A stretch of DNA of 64,000 bases, taken from contig JAAFJY010000028.1 of NCBI GenBank assembly GCA_013299105.1, positions 1 to 64,000 on the forward strand, written 5' to 3'. The notes beneath the pieces were generated by a model that worked only from the letters and a program-made list of their open reading frames with translations, did no database searches and was not told where the DNA came from. The translations under genes and the position numbers were made by a program. This DNA is from Chitinophagales bacterium. Its GTDB lineage: Bacteria > Bacteroidota > Bacteroidia > Chitinophagales > Saprospiraceae. Positions 25,349 to 34,250 of this stretch are shown here, piece after piece (positions within the stretch are counted from its first letter, which is position 1; every line of letters begins with the position of its first letter).

Positions 25349-26185
25349 ATGAAGCTGATCGGGAATTTGATTTTTGGAGCGGGTATGGTCCTGTGTTTGT
25401 TTTTTACGGCCCCCAAAGCCTTTGCTCAAAGGGGTTGGGAACTGGGGGGCTGGCTGGGCACTGCCTACTATTTTGGCGACCTCAACACCAGTTATTACCT
25501 GGGTACTCCCAATTTGGGTGGTGGTTTGATCGGTCGTTTCAACTTCAACAGCCGCGTTTGCCTCAAAATGGGAGCCAATTACGGCGTAGTGTCGGCCAGT
25601 GATGCCAATTCTAAAAACCCCTTTGAAAGGGCCCGTAACCTGAGTTTTCAGTCGCAAATTTATGATGGTTCCATGCAAATTGAGATCAACTTCCTCAACT
25701 ATGTGCACGGCAGCCGCAGCGAGTTTTTCACCCCGTATCTCTTCGGTGGTTTTTCGGCTTTTTCCTACAATCCAACAGCTGAATTGAATGGTCAGCGTTA
25801 TTTTCTGCGTGAAATGGGTACCGAAGGCCAGTTTCAGGGGGATGAATATTACAGTATTTCGGGAGCTTTTGTGTATGGCGGAGGTTTGAAGTTCGACATC
25901 AGCCGCACTTGGAGTATCAACTTGGAAGCTACCGCCCGCGCAGCTTTCACCGATTACATCGACGATGTGAGCACGGTTTATCCCGATAAAAAAGACTTGC
26001 TGCGCACCCGTGGGCCAGTCGCCGTGTCGCTTTCGGATCGTTCCATTCCAATTGATGGGGTAGATGGCAGCCAGTTGGGTCGCAAAGGCACCCAGCGTGG
26101 CAATAGCAATAACCGCGACAACCTCGTTTTCCTACAAATCGGCATCGTGCGTTACTTCGGCAACCTCAATTGCCCACGCCCATGA
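25349..26185 (+). CDS. DUF6089-like outer-membrane beta-barrel protein
   Basis: 278 residues. A signal peptide (about 1-26, ending AFAQ) is followed by WELGGWLGTAYYFGDLNTSY, the typical start of small Bacteroidota barrel proteins (DUF6089), then alternating aromatic strands and a final strand ending IGIVRYFGNLNCPRP. The role is unknown. The frame is open from a GTG at 25268, but the signal peptide places the start at ATG 25349. Its stop overlaps the yjbQ start as ATGA, so the two are translationally coupled. Confidence 0.82.
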   Translation: MKLIGNLIFGAGMVLCLFFTAPKAFAQRGWELGGWLGTAYYFGDLNTSYYLGTPNLGGGLIGRFNFNSRVCLKMGANYGVVSASDANSKNPFERARNLSFQSQIYDGSMQIEINFLNYVHGSRSEFFTPYLFGGFSAFSYNPTAELNGQRYFLREMGTEGQFQGDEYYSISGAFVYGGGLKFDISRTWSINLEATARAAFTDYIDDVSTVYPDKKDLLRTRGPVAVSLSDRSIPIDGVDGSQLGRKGTQRGNSNNRDNLVFLQIGIVRYFGNLNCPRP

Positions 26186-26592
26186 TCATTCAGCAGGAGT
26201 TTCGATTGCCTGCTTATTCCAGGGGTTTTCACCTGATTACGCAGGAGGTATTGAAGGCTTTGCCCAAATTACCCGAACAGGGGCTCCTGCACCTTTTTAT
26301 CAAGCATACCTCGGCAGGTTTGGCCATCAATGAAAATGCCGACCCTTCGGTATTAGCCGACTTTGAGTCGATTTTTAACCACCTTGTCCCCGAAAATATG
26401 CCTTTCCTGACGCATACGCTGGAGGGACCAGATGACATGCCCGCGCACATCAAGTCGGTCTTAGCAGGCTCATTCGTCACCATTCCTATCAGCCAGCATC
26501 GGCTCAATCTTGGCACCTGGCAAGGCATTTATCTTTGCGAATTTCGCAATCGAGGAGGAAATCGAGGCTTGGTAGCAACAATATACAGCTGA
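26182..26592 (+). CDS. yjbQ: YjbQ family protein (UPF0047, secondary thiamine-phosphate synthase-like)
   Basis: 136 residues matching UPF0047/YjbQ: GLLHLFIKHTSAGLAINENADPSV is the family core with conserved H and N-E-D residues, followed by HTLEGPDDMPAHIKSVL, SFVTIPI and LGTWQGIYLCEFR. A weak thiamine-phosphate synthase activity is reported for the family, but its real role is unsettled. The ATG overlaps the stop of the barrel gene by 4 bases (ATGA). An upstream in-frame GTG-type extension is not needed. Confidence 0.93.
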   Translation: MIIQQEFRLPAYSRGFHLITQEVLKALPKLPEQGLLHLFIKHTSAGLAINENADPSVLADFESIFNHLVPENMPFLTHTLEGPDDMPAHIKSVLAGSFVTIPISQHRLNLGTWQGIYLCEFRNRGGNRGLVATIYS

Positions 26593-26599
26593 TGTAGGT

Positions 26600-26637
26600 C
26601 CTTATTTACTGATAAATCAGCGATCAAATAAGGGTGT
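26600..26637. other. hairpin downstream of yjbQ
   Basis: CCTTATTT pairs with AAATAAGG, with an inner CTGAT/ATCAG stem. The structure has no long T-run, so it may be an mRNA end structure or a leader element of the next gene. Confidence 0.5.
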
Positions 26638-26695
26638 AGGTCTAATTCCCGCATCAGTCCTTGATGAATCCCTTTCTTTAGATATAAGGATTCCG

Positions 26696-26703
26696 TATTT
26701 TTG
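26696..26703 (+). promoter_or_regulatory. -7 box for the GH3 gene
   Basis: TATTTTTG followed by C matches TAnnTTTG perfectly. It lies 18 bases before the ATG at 26722, so the leader is very short, as also inferred for cysS. Confidence 0.55.
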
Positions 26704-26721
26704 CCGATCAACTTGTAAGGC

Positions 26722-28305
26722 ATGCCATCAACTCCCACAAAATCAGTACAAATGGCCATACTCGGCACCTTGATCAAACAAGGAGCGAGCCTAGGGCGGG
26801 TCCTGGACAGCCAACGCTCGCAACGCATCAAGCCTATTCAACACCAAATTCGCACCCTGCGATGGCTGTTGCGCCAAGCGGAGGATACCATGTTTGGCGA
26901 GTACTATCAATTTTCCGATATTCAGGCATCCGACAACCTGGTCCAAAGTTTTAAAAGCACCGTTCCTACATTTGATTACAATACCCTTGAAGATCGCTGG
27001 TGGCGCATGACCCGTGAGCAGGAAAAAGATGTCACCTGGCCAGGTCGGGTAAAATTCTTTGCCCTTAGTTCCGGTACTTCTGGATCACCTAGCAAGCATA
27101 TCCCGATCACCAACGACATGTTTAGGTTCAATAGTCGGGCGGGCTTGCGCATGTTTTTTGCCCTCTCTCAGTTCAATCTCGACCCCAACGTTTTTACCAA
27201 ACAAATGATGATGTTGGGGGGCTCCAGCGACTTGGAGCAAGGCAACGGCTACTTTGCCGGCGACCTGAGTGGAATCAATGCCAGTCGACCACCGTTTTGG
27301 TTGCGTTCCTACTATAAACCAGGAAACAACATTGCCCGGATCAAAAGTTGGGATGATCGCATCATCGAAATTGCCAAAAATGCCCCCAATTGGGACATTG
27401 GGTTCATCGTTGGCATCCCCTCCTGGTTGCAATTGATGATGGAAAAAATCATCGAATATCACCAGGTTGAAACCATACATGACATTTGGCCCAACCTGAG
27501 CGTATGCGTGCACGGAGGTATTCACTTCGAACCTTACCGCAAGTCTTTTGAAAAATTGTTGGCCCATCCACTTTATTACCTCGATACTTACCTGGCCTCA
27601 GAGGGTTTTTTTGCCATCCAGGACCGGGGCGATTCCAAAGGCATGAGACTTTTGGTCGACAATGGAGTTTTTTACGAGTTTGTGCCATTCAATGAGCAAA
27701 ATTTTGACGATGAGGGCAACCTTCTACCCAATGCCCAAACCCTGAACATCGACGAAGTAAACGAGCACGAGGATTATGCCATGCTCATCAGCACCAGCTC
27801 AGGTGCCTGGCGCTATCTCATTGGCGATACCGTTCGTTTTACCGATTTACGTCGCCCGGAGATCATCATTTCGGGCCGGACCAAGCATTACCTGAGCATT
27901 TGTGGCGAGCACCTTTCTGTCGACAACATGAACCAGGGCATTCAACATGTGCAGGCTGAAATGAACCTCAGTATGCCCGAATACACCGTTGCTGCCGTAA
28001 AATCTGGCAATTTTTACGCCCACCGTTGGTTCGTTGGATGTAATGATCAAGTGAATACCGAACAACTCAAAACTTTGCTTGACGTCAAGCTTTGTGAAAT
28101 CAATGACGATTATCGGGTAGAACGCAAATCTGTATTGCGCGATATCGAAATCCAGGTTGTGCCCGTAGAACTGTTCTACAAATGGCACTCTATTCAAGGG
28201 AAAATGGGCGGCCAGCACAAGTTTCCAAGGGTTTTGAAAAAAGAACGTTTCCGCGATTGGGAAGAGTTTTTGCGGAAAAACGGGATTGTGTTGAGCAATG
28301 CCTGA
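26722..28305 (+). CDS. GH3-family acyl-adenylating enzyme
   Basis: 527 residues of the GH3 family, known from plant auxin/jasmonate-amino acid synthetases and widespread in Bacteroidota. Visible landmarks are the ATP-binding SSGTSGSPSKHIPIT, YLASEGFFAI, the acidic YAMLISTSSGAWRYLIGDTVRF stretch and the hinge with SGRTKHYLSICGEHLSVDNM. The final KFPRVLKK with a Lys is the usual catalytic-lysine context. The substrate in bacteria is unknown. The start ATG is at 26722; an internal ATG at 26752 is possible. It is monocistronic, followed by a repeat-rich gap. Confidence 0.93.
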   Translation: MPSTPTKSVQMAILGTLIKQGASLGRVLDSQRSQRIKPIQHQIRTLRWLLRQAEDTMFGEYYQFSDIQASDNLVQSFKSTVPTFDYNTLEDRWWRMTREQEKDVTWPGRVKFFALSSGTSGSPSKHIPITNDMFRFNSRAGLRMFFALSQFNLDPNVFTKQMMMLGGSSDLEQGNGYFAGDLSGINASRPPFWLRSYYKPGNNIARIKSWDDRIIEIAKNAPNWDIGFIVGIPSWLQLMMEKIIEYHQVETIHDIWPNLSVCVHGGIHFEPYRKSFEKLLAHPLYYLDTYLASEGFFAIQDRGDSKGMRLLVDNGVFYEFVPFNEQNFDDEGNLLPNAQTLNIDEVNEHEDYAMLISTSSGAWRYLIGDTVRFTDLRRPEIIISGRTKHYLSICGEHLSVDNMNQGIQHVQAEMNLSMPEYTVAAVKSGNFYAHRWFVGCNDQVNTEQLKTLLDVKLCEINDDYRVERKSVLRDIEIQVVPVELFYKWHSIQGKMGGQHKFPRVLKKERFRDWEEFLRKNGIVLSNA

Positions 28306-28309
28306 GATT

Positions 28310-28402
28310 AGTTGAGAGGTTGAGGAGTTGAGAAGTTGAGGAGAGCAGAAAGACCTGGAAAGTTGAAATGTTGAAGGGTTGAAATGTTGAAATGTTGAAA
28401 AG
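28310..28402. repeat. tandem octamer repeats GTTGARRN
   Basis: About a dozen units. First GTTGAGAG/GTTGAGGA/GTTGAGAA-type, then after a short break GTTGAAAT/GTTGAAGG-type, each 8 bases. Purine-rich on the plus strand. Located right after the GH3 stop. Confidence 0.85.
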
Positions 28403-29039
28403 AGGGTGCCTGAATGATGCTAAGTCACTATGAATATGGGTATTTTGTTTTTGGCTCAAGTTGGGTTTTAAGTTGAAAATAGATTTGGGTTGTGCCTACA
28501 TCAAAGTTAAGTCTCTTAGCCTTAGGTTAGACTTGGTCTATGGTCCTTTTTTTGAGTGACGACTTACGAGTGACGACTTACGAGTGACGACTTACGACTT
28601 ACGAAGTAGGGGCTCGCTGGCAAGATCTTAGGGTGCTTAGTACCCCATTTTCACGTTTGGTGTTTTTGAGTTAGCCTCTATTTTGATCTGATGATAAGGT
28701 TTTGAAAAACAATGATTTACAAACAGAGTTCAAGTCCATTAAGGATGCATGAATTTTACTCGGTTTTGATTGAGAAAACTTGAATCGTAAAAACGATGAT
28801 TTGATGAACCACAAATTTTCAATCGAAGCCCTACTTCGTAAGTTGTAAGTCGTCATTCGTAAGTCGTCACTCAAAAAAAGTCTTTGTGGCTTCATGACCA
28901 GCACAAACTCGTTTTGAATCACCACTTGAAACCCAATAAGAGCCTTATTTTCTATTTTACCCCTTCTTTTTCCGACTAAACCTTCAATATTTGCGCACGC
29001 TTTAATCGACATAACACCTCAAATTTTTGCTTACCCCAT
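28403..29039. other. GH3-lysE intergenic region
   Basis: Apart from the flanking octamer arrays and the heptamer-ended element at 28547-28880, no gene is seen in this gap of nearly 800 bases. The short minus-strand frames here are translated repeats. Confidence 0.5.
28547..28880. repeat. 334-bp element with heptamer-built inverted termini
   Basis: The left end (28547-28612) reads T7 then GAGTGAC-GACTTAC three times, GACTTAC, GAAGTAGGG. The right end (28828-28879) is its inverted complement with one repeat unit fewer: CTACTTC-GTAAGTT-GTAAGTC-GTCATTC-GTAAGTC-GTCACTC then A7. The 215-bp interior has no coding frame. This looks like a non-autonomous inverted-repeat element (MITE-like) whose ends are heptamer arrays. 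Confidence 0.75.
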
Positions 29040-29079
29040 CTTCTAAACTCCTAAACTTCTCAACCCCTCAACTTTTCAG
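29040..29079. repeat. octamer repeats just before lysE
   Basis: CTAAACTTCTCAACCCCTCAACTTTTCA is the minus-strand form of the GTTGARRN unit. It ends about 3 bases before the lysE start codon, so it would be the translation initiation region of that mRNA. Confidence 0.75.
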
Positions 29080-29081
29080 CA

Positions 29082-29714
29082 ATGGATTTACTGTTAGAAG
29101 GAATAAAATTTGGCCTGATCTTGACCATCCTGATCGGCCCGATCTTTTTTAGCCTCATTCAAGTGGGGGTTGAGGAAGGTTTGGGTGCGGGAGTCATGGT
29201 GGGGCTAGGCGTGTGGGTCAGCGATGCGCTTTACATTATGGGGGTGTATTTCGGCTTGTCTCAACTGCGCGCTGCCATCGAATCACCCAATTTTGCCCTT
29301 AACATGGGCATTGGCGGCAGCATTTTGCTCACCATTTTTGGACTCAGCACTATTTTTTCCAAGCCTAAAATTCCTTTTGAACAACAAACGGCAGAAGCCC
29401 AACGCAGTTCTTCGTTTTGGTCCCTTTTCGCCAAAGGTTTTTTGGTCAACTCGGTCAATCCCTTTACCGTTTTTTTCTGGAGCAGCCTGATGGGCACTTA
29501 TCTGGCCAAGAGCAATTTCAGTGGGCAGGATGCCATGATTGTGTTTGGTGGGGTGGTGGGTACCATCGTTGTGACCGATACGTTGAAAGTAGTTTTGGCC
29601 AAAAAAATCCGGCGTTTTCTTCGCCCGGTTCACCTCATTTGGCTGAGGCGTTCATCGGGTTTGGCTTTGATCGGCTTCGCAGTCCTACTTTTGATCCGCG
29701 TTTTATGGCGCTGA
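29082..29714 (+). CDS. LysE family translocator
   Basis: 210-residue inner-membrane exporter of the LysE/RhtB superfamily. Residues 1-45 (GIKFGLILTILIGPIFFSLIQVGVEEG) show the conserved GP-motif helix; about six hydrophobic segments are predicted. NSVNPFTVFFW is the conserved N-P motif in the middle. It probably exports amino acids or similar small molecules; the substrate is unknown. The ATG at 29082 follows octamer repeats. The 3' end overlaps the convergent LRR gene by 12 bases. Confidence 0.9.
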   Translation: MDLLLEGIKFGLILTILIGPIFFSLIQVGVEEGLGAGVMVGLGVWVSDALYIMGVYFGLSQLRAAIESPNFALNMGIGGSILLTIFGLSTIFSKPKIPFEQQTAEAQRSSSFWSLFAKGFLVNSVNPFTVFFWSSLMGTYLAKSNFSGQDAMIVFGGVVGTIVVTDTLKVVLAKKIRRFLRPVHLIWLRRSSGLALIGFAVLLLIRVLWR

Positions 29715-31481
29715 CCAATCCATCTCCAAGTCAGCAAACCATTTTTGCACCTGTGTTTTAAATTCCGCTGATTGGAAATCAAGAGGCCAGTCGATTTTTT
29801 GCCTCAATATGGCTTGTTTTTCCAAAGGCCAGTAGCGGTCCAGTAGTTTTTTCATCACTGCCGCAAGGCTTGGGTCTTGGTTTTTTTTCCAGGCGACCAG
29901 CAAGTGGGGCAGTAGTTCATTGTCCAAGCCCTTGGCATTGATCAAACTGAGGGCCAGGCGCAAATTATCAGGATCAGCTTGCCAGAGCATGCGTTTCAGG
30001 CGAGCAGTTTGGGCGGGATTGGAATTGTTAGGCAGTAGTTTTTTGACTTGTTTTTCCAGTGTGTTTTCATCCAAAAAATACCCTTCTTTCGCTGGTAACT
30101 CATTTGGAAAATCTTTTTTACCCAAAACCCAATAAGTCGCGCTTTTCCAGGTCCCGATTTTCACATTGGTGGCTTGTAGTTTTTGCTGCCATTTTTGCAA
30201 ATCCTGGCTGGGCTTGCCCAAAAAAGTGATGATAGACCCTGCCATCAAATCAGGTATCTCAGCTTGGTCCTTCAATAAAATCCGCCTGATCGCTTCTTGC
30301 AACAAGGGCATACCCGCGTTGAGTCCCTGCATCAGATCCACGATTTTGGGAGCCTTGATTTTTTCGTTTTGACCTGATAAAAGGTGGAAAAAAAGCAGGC
30401 TTTGTTCAGCAGTAAGCGATTTGCGTCGCTTCAAGTTGAGCACTTGTAACAGCGCTTTTTGTTCTGCCCCCGGTCGCCAGCCCGGCACAGCCTTCAACTC
30501 AGGGATTTTTAAAAGTTGGATTTCCCCATGTGGAGGATTGCAGTTTTTGAGCTGTATTTTTTCGAGTCGCGGCCAGGTAAGCAACCACTCTGGAAAAGCT
30601 TGCAGTGGATTGCCACTGAGGTCAATTTCTTCGATCTCTTGCAAAATGCTCATTTCTGCTGGTAAATTCTGCCAAGCCAATTTTGCCAGCGATAGCACCC
30701 GGAGCTTTGGCGGCCAAGCTTTCAGGGTTTCGAGTGGGTTTTGGGCCAAGTCCAGGTTTTCAAGACGGCTTAGGTTTTTCAGCCAATCGGGCAAAAATTG
30801 CAATTGGTTTTGGGCCAAAACGAGGGTTTGCAGCCAGGAACATTGTTGCCAGGTGTCAGGCAGGCTTTTTAGCTTGTTTTGACTCAAAAACAAGCGCCGC
30901 AAATAGGGGAAATGGCCACTCTGCATGCCCACCAAGCGATTTTTGCTCAGGTCTATATGGGCCAATTTTTCCCAAAGTCCCTTCAATTCCAGGTGTTGGA
31001 GACCATTGTTTTGCAAGTTGAGTTTGTCGAGTTTCGGAAATTGCCTGGCTTCCCATTCCAGGGTTTTGAGGCGATTTTTTTGCAAATCCAGGGCCTGCAA
31101 TTGGGGCAAATGCAGGTTTTTAGGCGAAGTTCCCAGCTGGTTGTGTCCCAGTTTCAGGGTTTGCAAAGCCGATAAACCAAGGATTGCTTTGGGAAAACGC
31201 TGGAAAAGATTGTGCCCCAGGTCGAGTTCCAATAAGCCATTGGGCATTCGATCGGGTAGGCTACTCAGTTGGTTATGAGAAAGGCGCAAGCGCTTCAAGG
31301 CGGGTAAATCGACCAAAAAAGCGGGCCATTCCTGCAATAGGTTTCCACTCAGGTCCAAGACCTTTAACTGTACGCACTCGGCGACCCATTCGGGTACTTC
31401 TTGTAAGTTCCGTTGATGAAGGTACAATTCTAGCACTTGCCCAGCGTTGGCCTGGGCCGTGTGTGGATCATAGCAGCGCAT
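29703..31481 (-). CDS. leucine-rich repeat protein, 592 aa
   Basis: Residues about 15-335 are bacterial-type LRRs (LxxLxLxxNxL; LKVLDLSGN, LKRLRLSHNQL, LENLDLAQNPL), about 14 units. The C-terminal 250 residues (KRRKSLTAEQSLLFFHLLSGQN onward) are helical with no recognised domain, and include HLLVAWKKNQDPSLAAVMKKLL. No signal peptide or sorting domain, so it is probably cytoplasmic and mediates protein contacts. The ATG at 31481 (MRCYDPH) is preferred to a TTG at 31490. Convergent overlap with lysE. Confidence 0.85.
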   Translation of the reverse strand: MRCYDPHTAQANAGQVLELYLHQRNLQEVPEWVAECVQLKVLDLSGNLLQEWPAFLVDLPALKRLRLSHNQLSSLPDRMPNGLLELDLGHNLFQRFPKAILGLSALQTLKLGHNQLGTSPKNLHLPQLQALDLQKNRLKTLEWEARQFPKLDKLNLQNNGLQHLELKGLWEKLAHIDLSKNRLVGMQSGHFPYLRRLFLSQNKLKSLPDTWQQCSWLQTLVLAQNQLQFLPDWLKNLSRLENLDLAQNPLETLKAWPPKLRVLSLAKLAWQNLPAEMSILQEIEEIDLSGNPLQAFPEWLLTWPRLEKIQLKNCNPPHGEIQLLKIPELKAVPGWRPGAEQKALLQVLNLKRRKSLTAEQSLLFFHLLSGQNEKIKAPKIVDLMQGLNAGMPLLQEAIRRILLKDQAEIPDLMAGSIITFLGKPSQDLQKWQQKLQATNVKIGTWKSATYWVLGKKDFPNELPAKEGYFLDENTLEKQVKKLLPNNSNPAQTARLKRMLWQADPDNLRLALSLINAKGLDNELLPHLLVAWKKNQDPSLAAVMKKLLDRYWPLEKQAILRQKIDWPLDFQSAEFKTQVQKWFADLEMDWSAP

Positions 31482-31898
31482 ACTGCGCAAGGTAAGGTTT
31501 TATGCTCGTTTTGAGCAGGTTTGCCGATGCGCGTTACAAACACGAAAAGCTGGTGTACGGTCTCCTGACCGACACCGGACTTCTACACGTTTGTAACGTG
31601 CGTCCGAGATTTTGAGAAATGACAAGCAGCGTCGTTGAGTGGAGCTTGTAGATACGCGTTGCAAACGCGAGTAAGATGGTTCCGGTCAGAGACCGTGAAC
31701 CAGCGTTTTGCTCAATGGACGGTACTTAGGGATGGTAAAAGAATAAGTTATGAAAATTGGCAGGACAAATTTTGAGTTAAGTGGGGTCAACGTCATGCTG
31801 GCAATCCGTGTAAATCCGCTTAATCCGTTTCATCCGTATTCCCATCCCGCGAAGCGGGGCAAAGCACCAATTCTTACAAGTTATTTTTTCTGTGGCAC
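31482..31898. other. intergenic region between CotH-like and LRR genes
   Basis: Over 400 bases. It contains the paired REP-like hairpins (31528-31702). The remainder, to the end of the CotH-like gene, shows no gene, terminator or clear promoter. Confidence 0.5.
31528..31702. repeat. two tandem REP-like hairpin units
   Basis: Unit A (about 31528-31603): CGCGTTACAAAC pairs with GTTTGTAACG around the nested hairpin GGTGT-ac-GGTC-tcct-GACC-g-ACACC. Unit B (about 31653-31712): CGCGTTgcaAACGCG, then GGTTC-c-GGTC-aga-GACC-gt-GAACC, then AGCGTTTTGC. The inner hairpin of B is the inverted version of that in A. A diverged relative seems to lie at 13056-13165. Confidence 0.65.
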
Positions 31899-34250
31899 TT
31901 ACCGCATGATCAACAACTTCTTGCCCGTTTCACCAATCCTCAAAAAGTAGGCTCCGCTGGGCCAATCATTGGTGTTGATGGTATTGCGGGTCTCGGCGAT
32001 TTGGCGGGCTACCAGCCGGCCCTGGCTATTGAAAACGCTGATGATTTTTCCTTGGAGAAGTGCATCTGCTTCTACTATGACCTGTTCGCGGGCTGGGTTT
32101 GGGTACATGTTGAAAGTGGCGATTTCCACTTCGCGGGTGGGCGTAGAGACTTGGTTACTGCGGTTAAAGCTCGATTTTTGCACTACGAAAGCCCCCATGC
32201 CATCGGGTACACGGGCAAACCCCATGTCGTCTTGCTGGGCACCAAATTCAGCGCGATCGAGTTGCTTGCCACTGGGGTCACTCAAAATGATCAGCTCTCC
32301 AGATTTGGCAATTTTGAAATTGACGTGCAGGGGTCCCTGGCTGCCATCCTCATCGGCCCAAACAGTGAGAAAGCCCTTGGGTTCAATGAATGTATTTTTG
32401 GGGAAAGCCCATTTTTGGGGCAAAGTCAGGTTGTCACTCAGGAAATAACCACTCAGGTCGATGCGGCTATTGGTGGTATTGTAGAGTTCAATCCAGTCTT
32501 CGGTTTGTTTGTTTTCGTCCAGGTCTTTGGTATTCGAGGCCAGTACTTCGTTGATCACCACAGTAAGGTTGGAAGTAGGTGGCGGTTGCACCTGGTAAAA
32601 ATATACATCGTGCTCCGCGCCCACAGGGTCGTATTGCACTGTAGCTACACTATTGGACGAGACGGCTTCGATGTAGTACCTGACGTAGGAGTAGGCATCA
32701 AAACCCGGAATGTTGGCCCCAAAAGTGCCGTCGTTGGCTGCCAGGTCATTGCTTTTGCCGTCGTCCCTCATTTCAATTTTGCTGAAAGTGCCCGTCAGGT
32801 TATTGGCAAAATACAGCCACACTTTAGAGATACCTTCGCTGTTGATCACTTTGCTGCGTACTTGCACCACTTGTTTGGCTTGCGGCAGTTTCCCCTCTAC
32901 ATTGTCCACCCAATGGGCGGTACCGTTGAACTTGGGCACTGTTTTGTTCACCTCTGCATGGTTCTTGATGAATGCGTAGCGATCGGTGAAGTACTTGCGC
33001 AGGTTTGGTACCTCAGTTCCGAAACGGGTATAACCATAAATGGCTTCTGGATCCGTTTTAGCCAATGGATCAATTTTTTTAGCCAAACGATCCAAGTGGA
33101 TGTGTGAAACCGCAGGGTTAATGCTTTCTTCGTTCACCGCCCGCATGTGGGCCAAAAAACGCTGTCGCCAAGCCGGAACGGCCAACATGCGGTTGAGCAA
33201 AGGGTAATTCACATTGGTTTCGTTGTAAAATGGGCTCCAGGTGGTGTGACCACTGAGCATGGCGCTGTTGCCATCCACTTCGATCGGGGTCAGGCGTTTG
33301 GTTTCAGGGTCCCAATAAAGGTAGTAGTCCATTTCACCTTTGAACACGTAGCTGTCATCATCACCGAAGGCAATTTCGCAAGCCAGGTACCAGAGCGTGC
33401 GGTCCACATCAAGGTATTGCGGCAGTACTTTCTCCAAATCTGCAATTGGCGTTTGATTGAGGGCTTTAGCCGTTGCGGCCAGTTTACCCCATGGATCTTC
33501 CTGCTCGGAGCGTTTTAGGGTATAATAAGTTTGGTAGGCACTTCCAGCATCGCCCAGAAAGTTGATGGCAGCTTTGCCTTTCCCCCAGCCAGGGCCGCCT
33601 CCGCCACCAGGGCCGCCAGTTCCGGTAGGTGAATCAGCTCTCCAGCGTACGCCGTCATTGCTGAACCACCATTCGCGGATGAATTCGCCATTTACTTGTT
33701 GTACGTTGGGGTAGACGCCAAAGTCCTGGTTGTTGATGTACAGGTGGATGAAATTGGTGCGTACCGTTGGCATGTGTTTACGGGCCAAAATGCCATAAAG
33801 TACCTCGTGCAAATACGAGGGGTCATCGAAAGCGTTGTTGAAATTGAGCGCTTCGTAGCCTTCCACGTTCTGACCCGAGCGTACAAACTCCAGGTTGACG
33901 GTAAATGATTTTTTCTTGGTGGCACTGTTGCGGCGGTACGAAGTTTGACCCTTGAAAGCAATGCCTACACTGTCGTAGGTTTTGCCTTCGTACACCATTT
34001 TGCCCAGAAGGTCTTTGTTGCTGTTGTAATTGCTCTCCAGTTGGGCCCAATAATCAGGCTGACTCATGAACAAACGCACTTCTTTGATGCTAGCGGTATC
34101 ATAAAAGCCTTTGACTCGTTCACTGCCAAAAACCAACCTTTTCCCGTCGGCGCTAACATTGAGGCCAGAGGGCAATTTTTGGGCCAAAACGGCATGAAAA
34201 GAGAGTTGAAAAAGGCAGAATACGCATAAATGAAGCAAAAATTTTCCCAT
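31899..34250 (-). CDS. CotH kinase-like protein with lamin-tail domain and T9SS sorting signal
   Basis: 783 residues. Signal peptide (about 1-23, ending AVLAQ). A CotH-like kinase domain (about 50-400): GIAFKGQTSYRRNSATKKKS, NNQDFGVYPNVQQVNGEF and FGDDDSYVFKGEMDYYLYWD with IEVDGNSAM. A Gly-rich loop (TGGPGGGGGPGWGKG) interrupts it. Next an Ig-like segment, a lamin-tail domain (VVINEVLASNTKD, DWIELYNTT) and a T9SS type-A-like tail (FNMYPNPAREQVIVEAD...). CotH proteins are atypical protein kinases in spore coats. In Bacteroidota the exported versions have unknown substrates. Minus strand, monocistronic. Confidence 0.9.
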   Translation of the reverse strand: MGKFLLHLCVFCLFQLSFHAVLAQKLPSGLNVSADGKRLVFGSERVKGFYDTASIKEVRLFMSQPDYWAQLESNYNSNKDLLGKMVYEGKTYDSVGIAFKGQTSYRRNSATKKKSFTVNLEFVRSGQNVEGYEALNFNNAFDDPSYLHEVLYGILARKHMPTVRTNFIHLYINNQDFGVYPNVQQVNGEFIREWWFSNDGVRWRADSPTGTGGPGGGGGPGWGKGKAAINFLGDAGSAYQTYYTLKRSEQEDPWGKLAATAKALNQTPIADLEKVLPQYLDVDRTLWYLACEIAFGDDDSYVFKGEMDYYLYWDPETKRLTPIEVDGNSAMLSGHTTWSPFYNETNVNYPLLNRMLAVPAWRQRFLAHMRAVNEESINPAVSHIHLDRLAKKIDPLAKTDPEAIYGYTRFGTEVPNLRKYFTDRYAFIKNHAEVNKTVPKFNGTAHWVDNVEGKLPQAKQVVQVRSKVINSEGISKVWLYFANNLTGTFSKIEMRDDGKSNDLAANDGTFGANIPGFDAYSYVRYYIEAVSSNSVATVQYDPVGAEHDVYFYQVQPPPTSNLTVVINEVLASNTKDLDENKQTEDWIELYNTTNSRIDLSGYFLSDNLTLPQKWAFPKNTFIEPKGFLTVWADEDGSQGPLHVNFKIAKSGELIILSDPSGKQLDRAEFGAQQDDMGFARVPDGMGAFVVQKSSFNRSNQVSTPTREVEIATFNMYPNPAREQVIVEADALLQGKIISVFNSQGRLVARQIAETRNTINTNDWPSGAYFLRIGETGKKLLIMR

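Noticed and set aside
28190-28459. 89-aa frame with FNISTFQPFNISTFQ
   Set aside because: It is a translation of the GTTGARRN octamer array; not a gene.
28554-28602. Possible CRISPR-like short direct repeats
   Set aside because: The units are 7 or 14 bases with no spacers between them and the block is mirrored at 28829-28872; no cas genes are nearby.
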